From CAYQAJ01 sp964415245 (GTDB lineage: Bacteria; Planctomycetota; Planctomycetia; Pirellulales; Pirellulaceae), in NCBI GenBank assembly GCA_964415245.1, contig CAYQAJ010000003.1:1-55678 (forward strand): a DNA stretch of 55,678 nt, read 5' to 3'. Position numbers and translations under genes: made by a program. How positions within the stretch are numbered: position 1 is the first letter of the stretch; each line of letters starts with the position of its first letter. Below the pieces are notes generated by a model, which saw only the letters and a program-made list of their open reading frames with translations, did no database searches and was not told where the DNA came from. This document shows positions 8,654 to 18,900 of the stretch, in pieces.

Positions 8654-9127
8654 ATGAGATTCGTGTGTTCCTTCGCGGCCGTTCTGGCCTTCGCGGCCGC
8701 TCCCGCACTGGCCGGCGAAGGCCAGGTCCCCCAGTCGAAACTGGCCAACCTGGGTCTGGGCAATGCGCAAGTCCTTTCGGACAGCGACGGCATGCAGATT
8801 CGAGGCATGGGAAGGAAGGATTATGGGCACCAGAACTACGGGAAGCAGCAGATCGTCGGTAGCTCGAGCAGCAACGCCCTGGCCTCCGGCCGCAGCCTCG
8901 TGGTCGGTCTTCTGATTGACCCTGCCACCAACAGCTTCGTATTCGGCAGCGACACCAACTCGGCCGCCTCGTCGAGCGAGAACGGCGGGCTGAATGCCCC
9001 CTCGTCGGCCTTCGAGAAGCAATCGTCGGGTCTGGGACTCGATCTGAACGTCGTCACGTCCACTTCGAAGTTCAATGGCGTCCTCAACGGCGGCGCTGGC
9101 GGCTTCGGCTTCGCCATCGCGCACTAA
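8654..9127 (+). CDS. Small secreted protein with leader-like motif, paralogue 2
   Basis: 157 residues. Signal peptide (1 to about 20, cut after APALA) then GEGQVPQSKLANLGL, LSDSDGMQIRGM, a Tyr/His/Lys/Gln-rich insert (DYGHQNYGKQQ) and a Ser/Asn/Gly-rich body ending KFNGVLNGGAGGFGF. A clear full-length paralogue of the protein at 3088-3513. The motif keeps Leu-Ser, Ile and Gly at the positions expected for a C39 leader (LSxxELxxIxGG) but has Met where the second Gly would be. The composition (Gly, Ser, Asn, Gln, few charges) would suit an amyloid or surface-fibre subunit; that is inference. The ATG at 8654 is chosen for AGGAGA 7 bp upstream and the signal peptide; a GTG frame further out has none. 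A strong terminator follows. Confidence 0.75.
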   Translation: MRFVCSFAAVLAFAAAPALAGEGQVPQSKLANLGLGNAQVLSDSDGMQIRGMGRKDYGHQNYGKQQIVGSSSSNALASGRSLVVGLLIDPATNSFVFGSDTNSAASSSENGGLNAPSSAFEKQSSGLGLDLNVVTSTSKFNGVLNGGAGGFGFAIAH

Positions 9128-9156
9128 CTCCCGCACTTTCTGAGCGACTGATCCAG

Positions 9157-9198
9157 GCGGCCGGGCTGCTCGCAGCAGCCCGGCCGCTTTTCGTTTTC
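9157..9198 (+). terminator. Rho-independent terminator after paralogue 2
   Basis: A perfect 14-bp GC-rich stem (GCGGCCGGGCTGCT, 9157-9170, pairing with 9174-9187), a 3-nt loop and the T-rich tract TTTTCGTTTTCT. It closes the surface cassette before the convergent ppsR gene. Confidence 0.92.
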
Positions 9199-9254
9199 TA
9201 CCTTCGGGCACGCCTCGCGCGCGACGATGTTTTACGTGCCGCGTCGCCCGTCGC

Positions 9255-10235
9255 TCATCCAGGCGTCGTCCACTCGAGAGGTTCGAGGAGTTCTAACTGC
9301 GCGACGATCTCCTGTGCCACCTCTTCCACCGCCATGTACGACACGTCGATTATGCGCCAGCGGTGCTGCTGGATCAGCCGCCGCGCTTCGTTCAATTCAC
9401 GGCGCACACTGTCGGCGTCGACGTACGCCACGGCCTGCCGGAGGCCGTCGCTCTCCAGGCGGGCCTGCCGCAGGCTCAACAGCCGTGCCGGATTCATGGA
9501 AAGCCCCACGACCCGCCGCGGATCGATCGATTCGAGTTCCTCGGGCAATGGCTGGTCGGGAATAATCGGCACGTTGGCAGCGCGGATCCCCCAGTTCGCC
9601 AGGTAGAAGCACGTCACGCTCTTGGATACGCGCGATACGCCCACCAGCACGACGTCGGCCAGGGACAGTTCATCGGCGCGGCGGCCATCGTCGTGGGCCA
9701 GCGTAAAGTCGACCGAGTCGATACGGTCGAAATACTCTTTCTCGAGCTCGTACGACAAACCGGCCTTGTTGCGAGGCTCCGTGCCCAAGTGGTCCCGCAG
9801 CGCGGTCAGCACGGGACCGAGCACGTCGACTAGTGGCACCATGTGGCGCTCGGCCTCGCGAATCACAACCTGCCGCACCTGTGGCGCCACGAGCGTGTGA
9901 ATGACGAGGGCCCTCTCCTTGGCCGCGCGTCGCACGATCCGCTCGGCGGAGCGCACGCTGCGAATCCGCGCATGGCTGATCACCTCTACCTCAGGCGACG
10001 GAAACTGGGCCAGGGCCGCGCGCAACACCTGCCGGCCCGTTCTTCCGCTGCCCCCGGAAAGCACAATCACTTTTCTGGTGGCGGCGGGGCCGTCTGGTTG
10101 ACTTGCCTGGATGTCGTCGCGCGTCGTGTCTGCTCGTGGGGCGCCAGCCGTCGCCGTGGCGGCCGGCCGTTTGGCGGCCAAAGTGCGCGGGCTTTTCGGT
10201 GAACCGCGATGATGGGGTCGGCGCGCGGTAGTCAT
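9255..10235 (-). CDS. ppsR: PEP synthase regulatory kinase/pyrophosphorylase (PSRP)
   Basis: 326 residues. The core from about residue 54 (KVIVLSGGSGRTGRQVLRAA) to the end matches the bifunctional regulators (DUF299/PSRP family). These inactivate phosphoenolpyruvate synthase by ADP-dependent threonine phosphorylation and reactivate it by Pi-dependent pyrophosphorylysis. The nucleotide-binding P-loop GVSRVSKS is present, as is the following FYLANWGIRAANVPI. It lies 19 bp downstream of ppsA on the same strand, the usual partnership. Oddity: about 50 extra N-terminal residues rich in Arg, Pro, Ala and Thr, with no internal Met before the core; a non-ATG start nearer the core is possible. Confident on family and partner. 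Confidence 0.9.
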   Translation of the reverse strand: MTTARRPHHRGSPKSPRTLAAKRPAATATAGAPRADTTRDDIQASQPDGPAATRKVIVLSGGSGRTGRQVLRAALAQFPSPEVEVISHARIRSVRSAERIVRRAAKERALVIHTLVAPQVRQVVIREAERHMVPLVDVLGPVLTALRDHLGTEPRNKAGLSYELEKEYFDRIDSVDFTLAHDDGRRADELSLADVVLVGVSRVSKSVTCFYLANWGIRAANVPIIPDQPLPEELESIDPRRVVGLSMNPARLLSLRQARLESDGLRQAVAYVDADSVRRELNEARRLIQQHRWRIIDVSYMAVEEVAQEIVAQLELLEPLEWTTPG

Positions 10236-10254
10236 GGTCTACACGAAAACTCGA

Positions 10255-12723
10255 TCAATCCGACTCCGAAGGCGAAGTTTGCTGGGGGGCTTCTCCCGAC
10301 GCGCTCGGCGATGCTTCCAGCTCGAGCACGGCGAGAGTGGTCTTCAGCACCGCGTCGGGGGTAAGGGAAATGCTGTCGATTCCCTGCTGGACGAGGAAGC
10401 GGGCGAATTCGGGATAGTCGCTGGGCGCCTGGCCGCAGATGCCGATCTTACGCCCCTTGCGGTGGGCCGCGCGAATCGCCTCGGCAATCATCGTCAGCAC
10501 GGCCTCGTTGCGCTCGTCGAACACGTGGGCCACGATTTCCGAGTCGCGGTCGACCCCCAGCACGAGCTGCGTCAGGTCGTTGGAGCCGATGGAGAAGCCG
10601 TCGAAAACGTCGGCGAACTCTTCGGCCAGCACGACATTGCTGGGCACCTCGCACATTACGTAAACTTCCAGGCCTTCTTCGCCGCGGCGCAGGCCGTGGT
10701 TCTTCATTTCGGCGATTACTTTGCGGCCCTCTTCGACCGTGCGGCAGAAGGGGATCATCAGCTTGACGTTGGTCAGCCCCATCTCCTCGCGCACTTTGCG
10801 CATGGCGCGGCATTCCAGCGCGAAACCGTCCCGATAGCGCGGATCATAATAGCGCGAGGCGCCGCGAAAGCCGATCATGGGATTCTCTTCGATCGGCTCG
10901 TACGGTTTGCCGCCGACGAGGTTGGCGTACTCGTTCGTCTTGAAGTCGCTCAAGCGGACGATCACATCCTTGGGGTAAAACGCGGCCGCGATCATGGCGA
11001 CTCCCTCGGCCAGCTTGTCGACCAGGAATTGCGGTTTGTCGTCGTAGCCGGCAGTGATGCGGTCGATCTCCTGCTTGACGAGCGCGTCTTGCAGTCGCTC
11101 GTAATCGAGCAGGGCCAGCGGGTGCACCTTGACGTACGTGGTAATGATGAACTCCTCCCGCGCCAGCCCCACGCCGTCGTTGGGCAATAGCGACAGCCGG
11201 AAGGCCTCCTCGGGATTGGCCACGTTCATCATGATGCGGGTGCGCGGCCGCCGTATGTCGGTCAAATTGATGCGTTCGACTCGTGATTCGAGCCGCCCTT
11301 CATACACGTAACCCGTATCCCCCTCCGCGCACGACACCGTGACCAGTTGCTCGGGTCGGAGCACCTGGGTGCCGTCGTTGGTGCCGACGACGGCGGGAAG
11401 CCCCAGCTCGCGACTGACGATGGCCGCGTGGCAGGTGCGCCCCCCGCGGTTCGTGACGATGGCCGACGCCTTCTTCATCGTCGGTTCCCAATCGGGGTCG
11501 GTCTTGTCGGTGACGAGCACGTCGCCCACCTGTACCTGGCCCAGCTCGTCGACGTGGCGGACGACGCGCACCGGCCCGGCGGCGATCTTCTCTCCCACGC
11601 TTCGTCCCGTCGTCAGTACGCGCCCCTTCCCTTCGAGGTGGTACACCTCGAGCACGTCACCAGTCCGCAGGGCGTGTACCGTTTCGGGCCGCGCTTGCAA
11701 GATGAACAGCTCGCCCGTGCGGCCGTCTTTGGCCCATTCCATGTCCATGGGCGTCGGGCGTCCGCGCTTCTGGGTGTAGTGGTCCTCGATAATGCACGCC
11801 CAGCGGGCCAGCGTGAGGATTTCGTCGTCGCTGAGGGCGAAACGGGCCCGGTCACCCGGCGGCACGGGCACGTTTTTGACCATTTTGCCCCCACCCACGT
11901 CGTACACGAGCTTGAACTCTTTGCTCCCCAGCGTCTTTTGCAGGATCGGCCGGAAGCCCTGCCGGAGCGTGGGCTTGAACACGTAGTACTCATCGGGATT
12001 GACCGACCCCTGTACGACGTTCTCGCCCAGGCCGTATGCCGCATTGATGAGCACCGCATCGCGGAAGCCGGTCTCGGTGTCGATCGAGAACATGACGCCG
12101 GCCGTTGCCAGATCGGAGCGGACCATCGGTTGAATGCCTATCGAGAGAGCGACCTGAAGGTGGTCGAAGCCCTTCTCCTGCCGGTACGAGATGGCGCGGT
12201 CGGTAAAGAGCGAGGCCATGCAGCGGCGGCAGGTTTCCAACAGCGCGGCATGCCCCTGCACGTTGAGGTACGTTTCCTGTTGTCCGGCGAAGCTGGCATC
12301 GGGCAGGTCTTCGGCCGTGGCGCTGCTGCGGACGGCCACGTCGAGCGATTCGCCTGTTTCGCCGCTTAGCTCGTCGTACGCGGCAACGACCTCCCGCTGT
12401 AGGTCGTCTGGAAGCTCGGCGGCAAGCATGGCATGTCGCACCTGCCGCCCGCGCCGCTGCAAATCGGCCACGTCGTTGGTGTCGAGTCCCTTCAACAGCT
12501 CCCGAATGCGTCGGTCGAGCCCGGCGCTCTGGAGGAAGTGGCGGTAGGCATCGGCGGTCACGGCAAACCCACCCACGAGCTGGACCCCCTGGGAGCGCAG
12601 CTCGCGGTACATTTCGCCCAGCGAGGCGTTCTTGCCCCCGACCAGCGGCACGTCCTCGATGCCGATCTCGTCGAACCAGCGAACGAAGCGAAGGGAAACC
12701 GGGTGCTGAGCCACAGTCATCAT
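10255..12723 (-). CDS. ppsA: Phosphoenolpyruvate synthase (pyruvate, water dikinase)
   Basis: 822 residues from the ATG at 12723. It converts pyruvate, ATP and water to PEP, AMP and phosphate in gluconeogenesis. Domain order is canonical: N-terminal ATP-grasp-like domain (begins near PLVGGKNASLGEMY; VRSSATAEDLPDASFAGQQE), mobile phosphohistidine domain with the catalytic His in GGRTCHAAIVSRELG, then the C-terminal TIM barrel with CEVPSNVVLAEEFA, GSNDLTQLVLGVDRD and the catalytic Cys in GICGQAPSDYPE. The frame remains open 74 codons upstream, but the segment has no family similarity and overlaps the terminator of the upstream gene; MMTVAQHPVSLRF is the natural start. Cotranscribed with ppsR. 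Confidence 0.95.
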   Translation of the reverse strand: MMTVAQHPVSLRFVRWFDEIGIEDVPLVGGKNASLGEMYRELRSQGVQLVGGFAVTADAYRHFLQSAGLDRRIRELLKGLDTNDVADLQRRGRQVRHAMLAAELPDDLQREVVAAYDELSGETGESLDVAVRSSATAEDLPDASFAGQQETYLNVQGHAALLETCRRCMASLFTDRAISYRQEKGFDHLQVALSIGIQPMVRSDLATAGVMFSIDTETGFRDAVLINAAYGLGENVVQGSVNPDEYYVFKPTLRQGFRPILQKTLGSKEFKLVYDVGGGKMVKNVPVPPGDRARFALSDDEILTLARWACIIEDHYTQKRGRPTPMDMEWAKDGRTGELFILQARPETVHALRTGDVLEVYHLEGKGRVLTTGRSVGEKIAAGPVRVVRHVDELGQVQVGDVLVTDKTDPDWEPTMKKASAIVTNRGGRTCHAAIVSRELGLPAVVGTNDGTQVLRPEQLVTVSCAEGDTGYVYEGRLESRVERINLTDIRRPRTRIMMNVANPEEAFRLSLLPNDGVGLAREEFIITTYVKVHPLALLDYERLQDALVKQEIDRITAGYDDKPQFLVDKLAEGVAMIAAAFYPKDVIVRLSDFKTNEYANLVGGKPYEPIEENPMIGFRGASRYYDPRYRDGFALECRAMRKVREEMGLTNVKLMIPFCRTVEEGRKVIAEMKNHGLRRGEEGLEVYVMCEVPSNVVLAEEFADVFDGFSIGSNDLTQLVLGVDRDSEIVAHVFDERNEAVLTMIAEAIRAAHRKGRKIGICGQAPSDYPEFARFLVQQGIDSISLTPDAVLKTTLAVLELEASPSASGEAPQQTSPSESD

Positions 12724-12900
12724 GTCAATTCCATGAGGGGCGCGTTGGAAAGTTCGGTCCAGGCAAATGCAGTTACTTTGTGCAACTCCAGTGCCGCGCG
12801 GCGCGAGGCCTTCGAGCAGCGGCCAATTTACCCAGAAACCACCCTTCGAAACGCTGCGCTGGTACGACACTTTCGCACAGTGCCGTGCGTAGGTGCGCGC

Positions 12901-12930
12901 AAAGAAAACCCCGGCCGAAAGACCGGGGTT
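12901..12930 (-). terminator. Rho-independent terminator of the giant exoprotein gene
   Basis: On the minus strand, AACCCCGG and CCGGGGTT form an 8-bp stem around an 8-nt loop, followed by TTTTCTTT. It starts 62 bp past the stop of the giant TpsA-like gene and separates it from ppsA. Confidence 0.8.
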
Positions 12931-12992
12931 GGTGGGCTGTGGCATACATGGCAGCCATGCCGTACGTCGCCCCGCGGAAATCGCGGGCGCGA

Positions 12993-15900
12993 TTATGGAC
13001 TCGCGCCGTGGGCCAATTCCCCCTCGGGACGCTCGCGCGGCGTCGTGGTTACCCAGACATCGCCGTACGGCCAGAACATGCGGAATACCGACTGGGCATA
13101 GTGCTCATACCGCGTGAACCGGTCGTACACGGTCGCCGACTCGAACCGACGGGCCAGCTCAGTAATGTCAACCTTGAAAGCAGGAACCCTACCGTTCGCG
13201 TGAGTACCGTTTTGGCCGTAAGCGAAGGCATGCTCTTTCCAGGCGAAGAATGGACCGCTCCATCCGTACGTGGGACCGGGCGATTTCCAGGTATAGAAGG
13301 GAGCTTTGTATTCCTGCTTGAAGGCGGGCAGGTTGCAAACGAAGCAGTCGCTGGCGAAGCCGTACTTCGGAGCGGGTGACGGCCAGGTATAGAACGGCCC
13401 GCTGCAATCGCAAGCGTTAGCCAGTGCTTTCCAGGTGAAGAGCTGCCCGCCGTAGCCGTGGTCGTTAGCCGGCGCTTTCCAGGCGTAGAACGGCATCGAC
13501 GCCTGCTTGCTCCAGTTCGGGTACCCATACTCCAGGCTCCACTTGTACGGCGTGCCGAGGTGGAGAACGCCTGACGGCAAGGTGCCGGCGAACACGTCGC
13601 CGTTAATCACCGCGCCGTTTTCGATGTCCAGAGCGCTCAATCCCGCGCTGGCCGGTACGAAGATCGTCACTTCGTTCGGCGGGCCACCCATGTCGATCGC
13701 CGAGAACTCGTTCATGATCAACTGGCCGCCGGGATTGATCTGACCGACCGCCACAATGGCGTCGCCGGTGATCGCGTTCGAGGTGTCGTGGCCGATCAAC
13801 GCCAGGTTGGAACTGGTACCTTCCAGCACGACGTTGTTGCCGGCGACGACCGTGACATCGCCTTCGATGTCGCCAATGCTGCCGCTGCCGCCGTTACCGA
13901 TCTGGGCGTGATTGAAGGAGGCGCTGGCATCGATGCCGGTGGCGCTGCCGCCGAACANNNNNNNNNNNNNNNNNNNNNNNNNNNNNNNNNNNNNNNNNNN
14001 NNNNNNNNNNNNNNNNNNNNNNNNNNNNNNNNNNNNNNNNNNNNNNNNNNNNNNNNNGTGGAATCGATGCCGGTGGCGCTGCCGCCGAACAAGTTGATGT
14101 CGCCCTTGGCGTACACGCTGATGTCGCCTTCGATGTCGCCATAGCCGCCGGTTCCGCCGTTACCGATCTGGGCGTGGGCGAAGGAGACGGTGGAATCGAT
14201 GCCGGTGGCGCTGCCGCCGAACAGGTTGATGTCGCCCTTGGCCCACACGCTGATGTCGCCTTCGATGTCGCCATAGCCGCCGCTTCCGCCGTTACCGATC
14301 TGGGCGTGGGCGAAGGAGACGCTGGAATTGATGCTGGTGGCGCTGCCCCCGAACAAGTTGATGTCACCTTTGGCGTACACGGTGATGTCACCTTCGATAT
14401 CGCCGATGCTGCCGGTTCCTCCGTTACCAATCTGAGCGTAGGCGCCGCTCACAGTGGCGCCGATGCTGGTGGCGCTGCCGCCGAACAGGTTGATGTCACC
14501 CTTGGCGTACACGCTCACGTCGCCTTCGATGTCGCCGAAGCTGCCGCCGGCTCCGCCGTGGCCGATCTGAGCGTAGGAGGAATCGACGATGGCGTCGATG
14601 CTGGTGGCGCTGCCGCCGAACAGGTTGATGTCGCCCTTGGCGTACACGCTGATATCGCCTTCGATGTCGCCGACGAAGTTGGCGCCGCCGTGCCCAAGCT
14701 GCACGTAGGCACGGGTATCGGTGCCGCCGCTCAAGTCGATGTCGCCACCCGACCAGACGCGAATGTTACCCTCAATGTCGCCCTCGGCGTTCGCGCCGCC
14801 GTGGCCAAGCTGGGCGTAGTCGTTCGTGCTCCCGCCGCCCGTGAAGGCGATGTCTCCCTTGGCATACACGGAGATATCACCTTCGAGGTCGCCTTCCGCG
14901 CCGTTGCCGCCGTGGCCAAGCTGGGCATACGCGGCCGGATCAAAGCCGGCTTGGAAGTTAATGTCTCCACCGGCCCAGACGCTGATATCGCCTTCCCGAT
15001 CGCCTTCGGCGTCCAGTCCGCCGTGGCCAAGTTGGGCGTACGTATCGTCGCGCGTGCTGCCGGTGAAGTTGATGTCTCCGCCGGCCCAGACTCCGATGTT
15101 GCCCTCGATATCGCCTTCGGCGCTGTTGCCGCCGTGGCCGAGCTGGGCGTAGCCGCCGTGGCCGGCCTGGAAGTTGATGTCGCCGCCGGCCCAGACGCCG
15201 ATGTTGCCGTCGATGTTGCTGTCCGCGAAGTTTCCGCCGTGGCCGAGCTGGGCGTAGTCATCGTTGCCGCTGCCGCCGTTGAAGGCGATGTCGCCCTTGG
15301 CATACACGGAGATATCGCCTTCGATGTCGCCGGCAAACGACTGGCCGCCATGGCCGAGCTGCGCGTACGCCTGAAAGCCCTCGTCGCCGCCGCCGGTGAA
15401 TGTGATGTCGCCCCCAGCGTACACGCAGATGTTGCCTTCGATGTCTCCCGCGGCGTCTCCACCGCCGTGCCCAAGCTGGACGTACGACGCGCTGCCGTCG
15501 TCGGCCGTGAAGATGATGTCGCCCTTGGCGGTGACGCCGATATTGCCGGACCAGTCCCCTTCGGCCTGCGCGCCGCCGTGACCGAGTTGGGCGTAGGTCT
15601 CGGTCTCGTCGCCCGCGGTAAACACGATGTCGCCGCCGGCCGAGACGCCGATGTTGCCCGTAACGTCGGCGGCGGACAGCGCTCCGCCGTGCCCCAACTG
15701 GGCATAGGCGTCGGTGGCGCCGCCGCCGGTGAACACGATGTCGCCGCCGGCCCACACGCCGATGTTGCCTTCGATATCGCCGAAGGCGAGCGCGCCACCG
15801 TGCCCCAGTTGAGCGTACGATAATTCGCCGTCGCCGGCGCCGAATACGATGTCGCCACCGGCCCACACGCCGATGTTACCTTCGATGTCGCCATCAAAGA

Positions 15901-18900
15901 ATGGGCCGCCGTGCCCCAATTGAGCGTAGGCTCCGTCGCCATCGTTGGTTCCGAACGTGATGTCGCCCTTGGCGTAGACGGCGATGTTGCCGTCGATGTC
16001 GCCTACCGCGTCCGGTCCGCCGTGGCCGAGCTGTGCGTAGGCGCCCCCCTCGTCCGCACCGCCGCTGCCGCTGCCCGCTTCGAAGGTAATATCGCCACGG
16101 GCGTACACGCTGATGTTGCCTTTGATATCGCCTTCGAACTCGCTGCCGCCATGTCCGAGCTGGGCCTTGGCATCCTCTTCGCTGCCCCCGCCGAACGTGA
16201 TGTCGCCCCCAGCCCATACGGCGATGTCGCCTTCGATGTCGCCCGCGGCTTCGGGTCCGCCGTGACCGAGCTGGGCGTAGGCTTCGTCCCCGGTTCCGAA
16301 GCCGAATGTAATGTCGCCACCGGCCCACACGCTGATCTTGCCTTCGATGTCGCCGTCGGCATCGACTCCTCCGTGACCAAGCTGAGCGTACGCATCATCG
16401 TTGCTGCCGCCGCCGAAGGTAATGTCGTTGCCGGCCCACACGCGAATGTCGCCTTCGATTTCGCCGTCGGCGAACGGGCCCCCATGGCCCAATTGGACGT
16501 ATGCGCTGTCGCCGCTTCCCCCGCCGAAGCTGAAGTTGCCGCCGGCCCAGGCGCCGATGTTGCCCTCGATGTCGCCGCTGGAGCCTGCACCGCCGTGGCC
16601 CAACTGTGCGTAGGCGTCAAGCCCGCTGCTGGCGCCAAAGACGATGTCGCCTTTCGCCGATGCGTAGATGTCACCTTCTTTGTTTCCGTCGGCCTGGAAC
16701 CCACCGTGGCCAAGCTGCACATACGCGCCGACGCCGCTGCTGGCACCGAAAACAATTTCGTCGCCGGCCTTCACGGCGATGTCACCTTCCAGGTTTCCGT
16801 CCGCCTCGTATCCCCCGTGGCCGAGCTGCGCGTATGACGCGAAGTTGCTGCTGGCACCGAATACGATGCTGTCGTGGGCCTCGACGTAGATGTCGCCCTC
16901 GATGTTGCCGTCGGCCTCGAAGCCGCCATGTCCCAGTTGGGCGTACGCCTGGCTGCCGGAGCCCGCGCCGAAAACAAGGTCGCCGCCGGCCTTCACGCGG
17001 ATGTCGCCCTCGATGTTGCCGTCGGCCTGGTAGCCGCCGTGCCCCAACTGGGCGTACGAGGCGAAGTTACTGCTGCCGCCAAACACGATGTCGCCCTTGG
17101 CGTCGACGTAGATGTTGCCTTCGATGTTGCCGTCGGCCTCGAAGCCGCCGTGACCCAGTTGGGCGTACGCCTGGCNNNNNNNNNNNNNNNNNNNNNNNNN
17201 NNNNNNNNNNNNNNNNNNNNNNNNNNNNNNNNNNNNNNNNNNNNNNNNNNNNNNNNNNNNNNNNNNNNNNNNNNNGGCCTCGTAACCGCCGTGGCCAAGC
17301 TGTGCGTACGAAGCGAAGTTGCTGCCCGCGAAGAACCCGATGTCACGCTTGGCTTCGACGTAGATCTTGCCCTCGATGTTGCCGTCGGCCTCGAAGCCGC
17401 CGTGACCCAGTTGGGCGTACGCCTGGCTGCCCGAGCCGGCGAAGAAGCTGATGTCACCGCCGGCCTTCACGCCGATGTTCCCCTCGATGTTCCCGTCGGC
17501 CTCGTAACCGCCGTGGCCAAGCTGTGCGTACGAAGCGAAGTTGCTGCCCGCGCCGAACACAACGTCGCCCTTGGCGTGGACCGAGATATCGCCTTCGATG
17601 TCGCCGTTGGATTCGCGCCCGCCGTGACCGAGCTGGGCGTACGCCTCTTCGCCGCTACCGGCGTTGAATGTGATGTCGCCTTTGGCTGTTACGTAAATGC
17701 CGCCATCAATGTCCGCATCGGATTCGGGTCCGCCGTGGCCGAGCTGCGCGTACGCTTCCTCACCGCTGCCGGCGGCAAACGCAATGTCGCCGCCCGCCCA
17801 GACGGCGATCTTGCCTTCAATGTCGCCTTCGAATTCACTGCCCCCATGGCCGAGCTGGGCGCGAGTATCTTCGTTGCTGCCGGCGGCGAACGCGATGTCG
17901 CCCTTGGCCGACACGGAGATGTTGCCTTCGATGTCGCCGCTGGCTTCGGGTCCGCCATGTCCGAGCTGAGCGTAGGCCTCGTCGCCGCTGCCGCCGCTGA
18001 ACGCGATGTCACCGCCGGCCCACACGCTGATCTTGCCTTCGATGTCGCCGTCACCTTCCACTCCGCCGTGGCCGAGTTGGGCATAGGTGTCTTCGTCGCT
18101 GCCGCCGACGAAGGTGATGTCGCCCCGGGCATACACGCTGATCTTGCCGCTGAGCTCGCCGTCGATGAAATGGCCACCGTGGCCGAGCTGGGCGTAGGCG
18201 AACACGCCCGATCCGCCGACAAAGGTGATGCCGCCATCGGCCGAAACGTAGATGTTGCCTTCAATATCGCCCTCGAATTGATCGCCGCCGTGACCAAGCT
18301 GGGCATACGCGCCGGCGGTCTCGTCGAATTCATCCCCATCGCCGCTGCCACCTACGAAAGTGATGCCGCCGCGGGCGTATACGGAGATGTTGCCATCGAC
18401 GTCGCCCGAGGCAAGGGCGCCGCCGTGGCCTAGTTGGGCGTAAGCCGCCGTCGCGCTACCGCTGACGAAGGTGATGCTGCCCTTGGCGTCCACGTAGATC
18501 TTGCCTTCGATGTCGCCGTCGAATCGGTCGCCGCCGTGTCCTAGCTGGGCATAGGCGCCGCCCTCGTCGATCTCTTCGCCGCCGCCGCTGCCTGCCACGA
18601 AGGTAATATCGCCACGTGCGGACACGCGAATATCGCCGTCGATATCACCCTGGAATTCACTGCCGCCGTGACCAAGCTGTGCCTTCGAATCTTCTTCGCC
18701 GCCGGCGACGAAAGTGATGCTGCCCTTGGCATACACGGCGATGTTGCCTTCGATGTCGCCGCTGGCCTCCGGCCCGCCGTGACCAAGCTGGGCATACGCT
18801 TCGTCGCCGCTGCCGCCGACGAAGGTGATGTTGCCCTTGGCGTCGACGTAGATATTGCCGTCGATATCGCCGTCCGAATCGATTCCACCATGGCCGAGCT

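Noticed and set aside
10255..12369. Plus-strand frames within ppsA (10234-11190 and 11347-12369)
   Set aside because: Antisense to a gene with all catalytic motifs of PEP synthase.
12724..12945. 74-codon upstream extension of ppsA
   Set aside because: It has no similarity to the PEP synthase N terminus and covers the terminator of the upstream gene.
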